Assembly: GCA_019247305.1 (NCBI GenBank)
Contig: JAFAPC010000181.1
Location: 1-34,686 of the forward strand
Length of the DNA: 34,686 nt
Source: Pseudonocardiales bacterium
GTDB taxonomy: Bacteria; Actinomycetota; Actinomycetes; Mycobacteriales; Pseudonocardiaceae
Direction: 5' to 3'
The position numbers and the translations under genes are program-made. Every line of letters starts with the position of its first letter. The first letter of the stretch is position 1. Below, one piece after another: positions 1-7,265 of the stretch. The notes beneath the pieces were generated by a model. That model ran no database searches. It was not told where the DNA came from and saw nothing but the letters and a program-made list of their open reading frames with translations.

Positions 1-39
1 TGGTGCATGATAGGCGTGCAGCATAGCTGTGCCGCATCC

Positions 40-66
40 CCGGGGACGAGCAACTTTCGTCCCCGG
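40..66. terminator. Perfect 10-bp stem-loop
   Basis: Bases 40-49 (CCGGGGACGA) are the exact reverse complement of 57-66, with a 7-base loop. There is no U-tract on either side. It could end transcription of a gene left of the window or be a structured RNA element. The hairpin is directly visible; its role is inference. Confidence 0.5.
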
Positions 67-75
67 ACCGCAGAC

Positions 76-121
76 GGTGCCGCCCGGTTCCTGCCACCCC
101 CTGACCGGACCGGGCGGCACC
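76..121. terminator. Perfect 13-bp inverted repeat, second stem-loop
   Basis: Bases 76-88 (GGTGCCGCCCGGT) pair perfectly with 109-121 across a 20-base loop. It lies 9 bp after the stem-loop at 40-66, giving two tandem GC-rich hairpins. A strong terminator pair for a gene upstream of the window is the simplest reading. From 122 to 369 I see no gene; the forward and reverse frames there look random. Confidence 0.5.
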
Positions 122-369
122 ACACCCCCACAACAAAAGAGCAGCCACCGATAAGAGGACTGTTCGTCAGCTCGTCCCGGTACCCCGACGGCCGACCGCT
201 GATCGCGTGGCCTCCCCCGCGCCATCGCACCAACCCACACACCCGCTGCAGCACCTCCACCCGGACATCGAGCGGCCCTGCCGTGGGGTGAGCTCCCGCT
301 GACTAGCGATTCCGGCCCCGAGCTGCTCGCCTCGCTCGCGCTGCACCACGCCGATCACAGGAGATCGTG

Positions 370-666
370 ATGACTCACCACCCCCCGGGGCGGCCGCTGA
401 CCGATGAGGAACTCGACACGCTCGGCGCACTGCGCCGGGTCGGCGATCCTGACGGCGAGGTGACGGAGGTGGACGGCCGGTATTTCTATTGCGGCCAGCC
501 GATGGTGCCCTGGCTGGAGGGACCCCTTACTACTCTGGTCGCGGCCGGTCTGATCACCCTGGCTGATCCGGATCCCGCAGGATTCGGAGCGCGCCGCGCC
601 ACCCTGACCGAGGCCGGATACACCCGATACCACGAACTGCGCACTGGTCTGCAGGATTCCAACTGA
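370..666 (+). CDS. Small hypothetical protein, possible winged-helix-like tail
   Basis: This frame encodes a 98-residue soluble protein of unknown family. ATG 370 is preferred over GTG 367 because AGGAG at 359-363 then sits 6 bases upstream. The N-terminal part is acidic and proline-rich. The C-terminal third contains ATLTEAGYTRYHELR, a pattern common at the end of winged-helix regulators (a helix after the wing), but the protein is too short and divergent for me to name a family. It has no signal peptide or membrane segment. It lies 238 bp before the large TIR-STAND gene in the same direction and could be co-transcribed with it. The 667-904 gap shows no other convincing gene. Confidence 0.55.
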   Translation: MTHHPPGRPLTDEELDTLGALRRVGDPDGEVTEVDGRYFYCGQPMVPWLEGPLTTLVAAGLITLADPDPAGFGARRATLTEAGYTRYHELRTGLQDSN

Positions 667-904
667 CCGCGGAAGCCGCCGGGCCGCAGCGCTCGGTGAG
701 AGCCCCGATGGCCAGGGAGTGATCTTCCGTTGGGGCCTGCCCACAGTGTGTGATCAAACGCTGTGCTGCTGGCGCACCCATTCCACTTCCACCCCGCACA
801 GACCCCGATGCTGAGGAGATCACATCGGCTGGGATCGTGAACCAGCTTGCGCCCTGAGGCACGGGGGCACTGTGGTTTTACGCCAGCCCGCAGGGGGAGG
901 TGTC

Positions 905-3900
905 GTGGCCAGGGTCTTCATCAGTCATGCCAGCGAGGATGGTGAGTGCGCCGCTGGGCTGCATGGGTGGCTGCTGGGTGAAGGTCACGAGGTGTTCCTG
1001 GATCAGGATCTGCGGGACGGGATCCGGGTCGGTGAGCAATGGGAGCGGCGGCTGCATGAGCGGCTGCGCTGGGCCGACGCCGTGGTCTGTGTAGTCACCT
1101 GCGCCTACTTGGCATCGACGTGGTGTGCGGCCGAGGTCGGTATTGCGCTGTCGCGGGGCAGCCGGGTATTGCCGGTGCGAGCTGAGCCGGGGGTGGCGCA
1201 CCCGCTGTTGACGTCCCTCCAGTACGCCGATCTGACCGTCGATTCCACTGCGGGGCGTGCAGCGCTGGGGGAGGAGTTGCGTCGGGTGGATGCCGCCGGA
1301 GGCGTGGGGTGGCCCGATGACCGGTCACCATTTCCCGGGCTACGGCCGTTGGACGTCACCGACCATCAGGTGTTCTTCGGCCGCAACGCTGAGGTGGAGC
1401 AGTTGGCCGGGCTGCTGCGGTCCCCGGCTGAGCACGCCGAGGGCGCGGTGCTCCTGGTAGTGGGACCCTCCGGGTGTGGCAAGTCCTCGCTGGTACGGGC
1501 CGGATTGCTGCACATGATGGCCGGGGAGCCGGGCTGGTGGACCCTATCCCCCATGTTGCCCGGGGCTGACCCGGTGGCGGCCCTGGTCCGGGAACTGGCC
1601 CCCGCGGCCCAGCAGCTGGGGCTGGGCTGGACGGCGGCGGAGACAGGGCACCGGCTTGATGACGGTGGCCTGACAGGGCTGGTCGATGAGCTGCTACTAA
1701 CCGCCCGGGCGCGGCGGCTGCTGCTCGTGGTGGATCAGTTCGAGGAGCTGCTCACCCAGGCCAGCCCGGTAGCGCGGGCCCGATTCGCGCAGCTACTTCA
1801 TCCGGCGCTGGGTGGTCCAGTACAGGTGGTGGCCACGCTGCGGCCGGAGTTCCTCGACCCCTTGCTGATCGACGCCGAGCTGGCGGTATTGCCGACCCGT
1901 CCCTACCCGCTGCGCCCGTTACGCCGCGAGGCGCTGCCGGCGGTGATCCAGGGCCCGGCCCACCTCGCCGGGATCACCGTCGAAGAGGACCTGGTGGCGT
2001 GCTTGGTAGGCAATACCGACAGCGGGGAGGCGCTGCCGCTCCTGGCATTCACCTTGGCCCAGCTGGCGGAGGGCATCAGCCGCGGTGGGCAACTCTCCCA
2101 ACGGCGTTACGACCAGCTTGGGGGAGTGCGGGGTGCCCTGACCCGTCAAGCCGACGCGGCACTGGCCGACGCGAGTGCGGCTGGTGGTCGAGGCCGTAGG
2201 GAGGTGATTGCAGGGTTGTTGCGGTTGGTCACCGTGGATGAACAGGGTCGTCCCACCCGGTGGCGGGTACCCCGGGATGAGCTGCCGGAGCCGGTGATCC
2301 GCGAGCTGGACGCTTTTGTCCGGCGGCGGCTGCTCACCACGGATACCGATCAGGGCCGCGTGGTCATCGGAGTGGCTCATGAGGCGTTTCTGTCCGCTTG
2401 GCCACCGCTGGCTCAGGCAATCGAGGAGAACGCCTCGGCGCTGCGGGCCCGCCGCTCCCTTGAGCAAGCCGCCACCGACTGGGACACCGAGGGTCGCGCA
2501 CCGGCCCGGTTATGGGAACGCGGGCAACTGGCCGCCGCAGTAACCGACACCGGCGCCCGCATCCAAGCCGGCGATCTGGTCACCGAGCGGGTGGACCTCA
2601 GCCCCACGGCCCGGGTCTTCCTGCGGACCAGCATCCGCCGAGACCGGATCCGGCGTGGACGCACTATCACCGTCCTGTCGGTGCTGCTCGTACTCGCCGT
2701 GGTCGCGGCGGGAATCGCCCTGATCCAACAGCGCGCCGCAGCGCACCAACGGGATGTCGCAATATCCCGCCAACTCGCCGGACAGGCCCTGCAACTGCGC
2801 GTCACCAACCCCGGTCTGGCCGCCCAACTCGCCCTGGCCGCCTACCGGCTTGCCCCCACCATTGAAACCCGCGCCGAAGCCCGCGGCAGTTTGCTCAGTA
2901 TTGCGGCCACCCCCTACGCCACCCGACTGACCGCCCACACCAACACCGTCCGCTCGGTGGCGTTCAGTCCTGATGGGCACACTCTGGCCACCGGCAGTGA
3001 CGATGGCACCGCGCGGTTGTGGGACGTCCGCGACCCTGACCACCCCACGGCCCTGGGTATCCTTACCGGCCACACCAGCTATGTCCACTCGGTAGCGTTC
3101 AGTCCTGATGGGCATACCTTGGCCACCGCCAACAGCGATCAAACCGCGCGGTTATGGGACGTCCGCGATCCCGACCATCCCACGCCCCTGAGCGTCCTCA
3201 TTGGCCATACCCGCGCCGTTGAGTTGGTGGCGTTCAGTCCTGATGGTCACACCGTAGCCACTGCCGGCAGCGATCAGACCGCGCGGCTGTGGGATGTCCG
3301 CGACCCCCACCATCCCACGGCCCTGGGCGTCCTCACTGGCCATACCGACACCGTCTACTCGGCGGCGTTCAGCTCCGATGGGCATACCCTGGCCACCACC
3401 AGTGAAGACCGCACCGTGCGGTTATGGGATGTCCGCGACCCCCACCATCCCACGCCCCTGAGCGTCCTCACCGACCACACCGTCTACTCCGCGGCGTTCA
3501 GCCCCGATGGGCATACCCTGGCCACCACCAACAGCGATCAGACCGCGCGGCTGTGGGATGTCCGCGACCCCCACCATCCCGCGCCCCTGGGCGTTCTCAC
3601 CGGCCACACCAGCTATGTCTACTCGGTGGCGTTTAGCCCCGATGGGCGCGCTCTGGCCACCGCCAGCTTCGATGACACCGCGCGGTTATGGGACGTCCAT
3701 GACCCCCGCCATCCCACGCCCCTAGGCACCCTCACCGGCCACACTAACTGGGTCTATTCAGTGGCGTTCAGCCCGGACGGGCACACTCTGGCCACCTCCA
3801 GCGCCGACCAAACCGCGCGGCTGTGGGACCTTCCTGGACCCATCGTGAACGGCCACACCAACTCCGTCTACTCGGTGGCGTTCAGTCCTGATGGGCACAC

Positions 3901-4864
3901 TCTGGCCACCGGCAGTGACGATCAGACCGCGCGGTTGTGGGACATCCGCGACTCCCGCCATCCCACGGCCCTGAGCGTCCTCACCGGCCACACCAGCTAT
4001 GTCCACTCGGTAGCGTTCAGTCCTGATGGGCATACCTTGGTCACCGCCAGCGTCGATAGCACCGTGCGGTTATGGGACATCGGTGACCCCCGCCATCCCA
4101 CGGCCCTAGGCGTCCTCACTGGCCATACCGCTGCTGTTGAGTTGGTGGCGTTCAGTCCTGATGGTCACACCGTAGCCACTGCCGGCAGCGATCAGACCGC
4201 GCGATTGTGGGATGTCCGTGACCCCCGCCATCCCACGGCCCTGAGCACCCTCACCGGCCACACCAGCTATGTCCCCTCGGTGGCGTTTAGTCCCGATGGG
4301 CGTACCCTGGCCGCCGCCAGCGTCGATAGCACCGCGCGGTTATGGGACATCCGTGCCCCCGACCATCCCACGCTCCTAGGCGTCCTCACCGGCCACACCA
4401 GTGGCGTCTTCTCGGTGGCGTTTAGTCCCGATGGGCGTACCCTGGCCACCGCCAGCGCCGACCAGACCGCGCGGCTGTGGGACATTCGCGACCCCCACCA
4501 GCCCACGCCCTTAGACATCCTCACCGGCCACACCAACACCGTCTTCTCGGTGGCGTTCAGCCCCGATGGGCACACTTTGGCGACCGGCAGTGACGATCAG
4601 ACCGTGCGGTTGTGGGATGTGCGTGATCTCCACCATCCCACGCTCCTAGGCACCCTCACCGGCCATACCAACCACGTCGAGTCGGTGGCGTTTAGTCCTG
4701 ATGGGCATATCCTGGCCACCGCCAGCGCCGACCACACCGCGCGGCTGTGGGACGTCAGCCTGGAAGGTGTGACCGCTCGGATCTGTAGCATTACCCACGC
4801 TATTACCAAAAGCGAGTGGGATCACTACCTGCCCGGCTTGGCCTACCGATCCCCGTGCTCATGA
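905..4864 (+). CDS. TIR - nSTAND1 NTPase - membrane helix - 14-blade WD40 receptor-like protein
   Basis: A protein of 1319 residues if started at GTG 905, which has GGGGGAGG at 893-900 upstream; GTG 872 would add 11 residues. Residues 1-140 are a TIR domain (opening RVFISHASED, WCAAE motif with Glu77 at the NADase catalytic position). Residues about 141-440 are an nSTAND1-type P-loop NTPase: entry motif SPFPGLRPL, Walker A GPSGCGKS (187-194, Lys193), Walker B LLLVVDQFEE (Asp277). A hydrophobic helix at about 587-609 could anchor it in the membrane. Residues about 676-1284 are 14 WD40 repeats, and a 35-residue tail follows. Family knowledge: STAND proteins oligomerise on ligand binding, and TIR effectors of this class degrade NAD+ in antiviral defence or signalling. 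A role in phage defence is inference. No defence partners are recognisable nearby apart from the small 370-666 gene. Confidence 0.9.
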   Translation: MARVFISHASEDGECAAGLHGWLLGEGHEVFLDQDLRDGIRVGEQWERRLHERLRWADAVVCVVTCAYLASTWCAAEVGIALSRGSRVLPVRAEPGVAHPLLTSLQYADLTVDSTAGRAALGEELRRVDAAGGVGWPDDRSPFPGLRPLDVTDHQVFFGRNAEVEQLAGLLRSPAEHAEGAVLLVVGPSGCGKSSLVRAGLLHMMAGEPGWWTLSPMLPGADPVAALVRELAPAAQQLGLGWTAAETGHRLDDGGLTGLVDELLLTARARRLLLVVDQFEELLTQASPVARARFAQLLHPALGGPVQVVATLRPEFLDPLLIDAELAVLPTRPYPLRPLRREALPAVIQGPAHLAGITVEEDLVACLVGNTDSGEALPLLAFTLAQLAEGISRGGQLSQRRYDQLGGVRGALTRQADAALADASAAGGRGRREVIAGLLRLVTVDEQGRPTRWRVPRDELPEPVIRELDAFVRRRLLTTDTDQGRVVIGVAHEAFLSAWPPLAQAIEENASALRARRSLEQAATDWDTEGRAPARLWERGQLAAAVTDTGARIQAGDLVTERVDLSPTARVFLRTSIRRDRIRRGRTITVLSVLLVLAVVAAGIALIQQRAAAHQRDVAISRQLAGQALQLRVTNPGLAAQLALAAYRLAPTIETRAEARGSLLSIAATPYATRLTAHTNTVRSVAFSPDGHTLATGSDDGTARLWDVRDPDHPTALGILTGHTSYVHSVAFSPDGHTLATANSDQTARLWDVRDPDHPTPLSVLIGHTRAVELVAFSPDGHTVATAGSDQTARLWDVRDPHHPTALGVLTGHTDTVYSAAFSSDGHTLATTSEDRTVRLWDVRDPHHPTPLSVLTDHTVYSAAFSPDGHTLATTNSDQTARLWDVRDPHHPAPLGVLTGHTSYVYSVAFSPDGRALATASFDDTARLWDVHDPRHPTPLGTLTGHTNWVYSVAFSPDGHTLATSSADQTARLWDLPGPIVNGHTNSVYSVAFSPDGHTLATGSDDQTARLWDIRDSRHPTALSVLTGHTSYVHSVAFSPDGHTLVTASVDSTVRLWDIGDPRHPTALGVLTGHTAAVELVAFSPDGHTVATAGSDQTARLWDVRDPRHPTALSTLTGHTSYVPSVAFSPDGRTLAAASVDSTARLWDIRAPDHPTLLGVLTGHTSGVFSVAFSPDGRTLATASADQTARLWDIRDPHQPTPLDILTGHTNTVFSVAFSPDGHTLATGSDDQTVRLWDVRDLHHPTLLGTLTGHTNHVESVAFSPDGHILATASADHTARLWDVSLEGVTARICSITHAITKSEWDHYLPGLAYRSPCS
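2938..4760 (+). repeat. Fourteen tandem WD40-coding repeats with a 918-bp internal duplication
   Basis: Repeats of about 135 bp encode blades of about 45 residues with a near-constant frame (VAFSPDG, TARLWD, GHT). Two repeats are shortened: the fifth by 2 residues and the seventh by about 7. DNA at 2953, 3065 and 3218 recurs exactly 918 bp downstream at 3871, 3983 and 4136. One copy is identical over 68 bases (3218-3285 versus 4136-4203) and another over 58 bases (3065-3122 versus 3983-4040). Blades 1-3 thus match blades 8-10, as expected if one seven-bladed unit was duplicated. Confidence 0.9.
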
Positions 4865-5708
4865 GCTACCCGATCAGCAGGCCACCGATAACGCGTGTCA
4901 TGACCAACTGCTGCCCAGCGCCTTCCACACCATATTCGCTGCGACAGGAATATCCACCGGCGGCTAAGACGCGACGACGCCGAGAAATCCGGGGGCGCTC
5001 CCCCCGACGGCATGACTCATCGCCGCAGGTTGAACCGGCGACCCATCTCCGCAGCGATCTGGGGGATCGAGCACCCCAGCGCACGCAGGCGATCCCGTAG
5101 CTGGTCACGCTGGGCTTTCGCGGACTCTTCTGCTTTCTTCCTGGGCATCGCCCACCCCCCACGACACTCGCCGGCCGCACCAAAACCCCGCCACACGGTA
5201 GCCCCCGGCCAGCCAGGCACGGCACCCCAACGGCCGTACCATCGGGAAGTTTTCCCCAGCGAGCTGTCCGCCCAGGCCAGTAGAGCCATGATGGGCGGGA
5301 AAAGTTCCCCTCCACTCGGGACCCAGACACCCGCGACATCTCCAGCTCCGCTAAAGGCGTAACCCGGTCGGCGACCAACCGCCCGTTCACTGTTCGGTGG
5401 AAAGTCTCGGCGGGGTGCACGCGTAAAGCGATCGGATTGTTCAGGTCCCGCACGCGCAAGGGCCGCCCCGACGCACTGGCCACCACAAGCTGTTCCGGCA
5501 ACGCGGCTTTCTGCTCAGCATGCACGTCCAACAACGTGTTCCCGCGTCCGGCGCATCCAAGTCTGGAGTTGTTCCGCCGAGCGACTCGTAGTCACCGTGA
5601 TTCGGATACACCTGTCGAAAGACCCGACGGTGATCAACTGCTCCCGATACGCGGCGCGCCGCCAGTATGAGGACAGCAGGCCGACCCCGGTCCGGGTGCG
5701 AGGCCGTT
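4865..5708. other. About 840 bp without an intact gene; decayed coding remnants
   Basis: No intact gene is convincing here. On the minus strand, three different frames show gene-like GC-rich third positions in succession. One runs from about 5700 down to a stop at 5515-5517. A second runs from about 5590 down to about 5330. A third is the short regulator-like piece at 5017-5148. Successive frames separated by stops or shifts look like a gene or genes ruined by frameshifts. I cannot name a family for the first two pieces. The long minus-strand frame 4866-5534 is open but its downstream half looks random. Confidence 0.4.
5017..5148 (-). pseudogene. Truncated helix-turn-helix regulator-like remnant
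   Basis: Starting at the ATG complementary to 5146-5148, the frame encodes 43 residues: a basic N-terminus (MPRKKAEESAKAQRDQ), then RDRLRALGCSIPQIAAEM and RRFNLRR, then a stop. This resembles the N-terminal helix-turn-helix part of actinobacterial DNA-binding proteins in which such a segment is followed by a much longer domain. Here nothing recognisable follows the stop, so the gene is probably truncated. Family resemblance is from memory and weak. It could also be a genuine very small protein. Confidence 0.35.
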
Positions 5709-6551
5709 TCAGTGGGCGGCGGCTTGTACGGTGTGCGCCAGCAGCAGGGCGGTGGTCACCGGGCCGACTCCGCCAGGTACGGGAGTCACGCCGGCGGCCT
5801 GGGTGCGCGCGGTGTCGGGGTCGATGTCGCCGACCAGGCCGCCGTCCTCGGTGGGGTTGGTGCCGACGTCGACCGCGATCGCGCCGGGCCGCAGGTACTC
5901 CGCAGTGATCATCTTTGGTTTGCCGATGGCGGCAACCAGCACGTCGGCCGCCCTGGTGATGGCCGCGAGGTGACGGGTGCGGGAGTGGCAGATCGTCACC
6001 GTGGCATTGCGGTTCAGCAACAGATGCGCGACTGGCTTGCCGACCACGGCGGAGCGGCCCACGACGGCGACGTGCTGGCCTGCCAGGTCGATGCCGTGGT
6101 GGTCGAGCAGCGCTAGCACCGCTTCGGCGGTGGCGGGGGCGTACGCCGGCAACCCGGAGGCCAGACGTCCGAGACTCAGCGGGTTGGCCCCGTCGACGTC
6201 CTTGGTGGGGTCGATCCCAGTCGCGAGGTCCGCGAGCGTGGCGCCCGGTGGCAGAGGGGTTTGCAGGATGACGCCGTGGACCGTCTCCTGCGCACTGAGC
6301 TTGCCCAGTTCGGTGCGGATGGTGTCGATGTCGGCATCGGCGCCGAGGTCGACCACGTCGCAGCTGATGCCCACGTTGCCGGCCGCTCGGGCCAGGGAGC
6401 TGACGTACCAGGCGCTGGAGGCGTCATCGGTGGCCGTCACCACCGCCAGCCGGGGTGTGGTGCCCGCAGCCCTCAGCACGGCGGCCTGCTCGGTGATCTG
6501 GCTACGGATCGTGGCCGCGAGTTCCTTACCGGAGAGCACCCGGGCGCTCAT
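5709..6551 (-). CDS. folD: FolD-type methylene-THF dehydrogenase, cyclohydrolase Lys replaced
   Basis: A protein of 280 residues covering the whole FolD fold. Normal bifunctional FolD oxidises 5,10-methylene-THF to methenyl-THF with NAD(P)+ and hydrolyses it to 10-formyl-THF in the cytoplasm. The nucleotide-binding motif VVGRSAVVGKP and TVTICHSRT are intact, as are Tyr49, Gln97 (ILQTPLPP) and Asp120 (KDVDG). The catalytic Lys of the YVxxK motif is missing: the sequence is YVSSL, with Leu53 where E. coli has Lys54. The usual PCTP motif is also altered (YAPAT). Known work on human and bacterial FolD shows this Lys is needed for cyclohydrolase but not strictly for dehydrogenase activity. The start overlaps the stop of the upstream cyclodeaminase-family gene by ATGA, so the two are translationally coupled. 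A monofunctional dehydrogenase is inferred. Confidence 0.92.
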   Translation of the reverse strand: MSARVLSGKELAATIRSQITEQAAVLRAAGTTPRLAVVTATDDASSAWYVSSLARAAGNVGISCDVVDLGADADIDTIRTELGKLSAQETVHGVILQTPLPPGATLADLATGIDPTKDVDGANPLSLGRLASGLPAYAPATAEAVLALLDHHGIDLAGQHVAVVGRSAVVGKPVAHLLLNRNATVTICHSRTRHLAAITRAADVLVAAIGKPKMITAEYLRPGAIAVDVGTNPTEDGGLVGDIDPDTARTQAAGVTPVPGGVGPVTTALLLAHTVQAAAH

Positions 6552-7168
6552 CGGCTGATCGCTTCCCGGACGGCGGCGGTGACCTTGTCTGCCCGCGTCA
6601 CCAGCTCGTCCACCCCGGCCAGCGCGTCGAGAAGAGGCCGGCGGGCATCCTCGTCCGTCAGGCCGGCCAGGTTGATCTCCACGTTCAGCCGGGCGGCGGT
6701 GGCCGCGGCCCGAGCCAGCTCGGCGGCGACCGCGACATCGGTGATGACGTTTCGGTTGCTGATCGGCAGCAGGATCTCGGCGAGATCGACCAGGTGGGCT
6801 GCTGTCGTGATGGTCGCTGCCGGCGGTTGCGCCGCTCCAGCCAGCGCTCGGGCGATCGCGGCCGTGCGCGCCGCCTTCTCCTCCGGGGTGGCCTTGGGCA
6901 AGGTGTAGGCCTGGGAGACGGCCGCGAATGCGGCGGCGTCGTCCTGCGCCAGTTGCACCGCGCGATCCCGCGCCGTCTCGGACTCAGCCAGGACGGCGCG
7001 GACGGTCTCGGCGTGTTCGGCGTACTTCTCCCCGGTGCTGTAGCGGGCCACCATGGACAGCAGCGCCGCGGCCTGCGCCGCGGACAACGCCGCTGAGGCC
7101 CCACCGCCCGGAGCCGGCACCCGCGCGGCCAGCTGGTCCAGAAAATCGCCGATGGTGTCATCTTTCAT
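6548..7168 (-). CDS. FTCD_C / FchA-type cyclodeaminase/cyclohydrolase
   Basis: A protein of 206 residues matching the formiminotransferase-cyclodeaminase C-terminal family in length and motifs. It has APGGGASAALSAAQAAAL near residues 19-36, a MVARYSTG segment, and the late NRNVITDVAVAAELA helix. Members are all-helical cytoplasmic enzymes that act on folate: cyclodeamination of formimino-THF or, as FchA, hydrolysis of methenyl-THF to 10-formyl-THF. No formiminotransferase or histidine-degradation gene lies nearby. Its stop overlaps the start of the FolD-like gene, whose cyclohydrolase Lys is missing. I infer a methenyl-THF cyclohydrolase role, but family membership alone does not fix the substrate. 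A ribosome site GGAGGG lies about 11 bases before the ATG. Confidence 0.85.
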   Translation of the reverse strand: MKDDTIGDFLDQLAARVPAPGGGASAALSAAQAAALLSMVARYSTGEKYAEHAETVRAVLAESETARDRAVQLAQDDAAAFAAVSQAYTLPKATPEEKAARTAAIARALAGAAQPPAATITTAAHLVDLAEILLPISNRNVITDVAVAAELARAAATAARLNVEINLAGLTDEDARRPLLDALAGVDELVTRADKVTAAVREAISR

Positions 7169-7265
7169 GAAGCGCTCGTCCCTCCGGACCCGTACCTAAC
7201 CTAGGGATGAGTGTGCCCCGAGGCAGGTAGCGACCCAAGCACGTGGGCCGTGCGGAACTGACAGG

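Noticed and set aside
2938..4760. CRISPR-like regular repeats
   Set aside because: The repeats are in frame, about 135 bp long and encode WD40 blades.
4866..5534. Intact 222-residue minus-strand protein
   Set aside because: It starts with TTG without a ribosome site, and its second half is Arg-rich and random-looking; only its first part has gene-like composition, so it is treated as a remnant.
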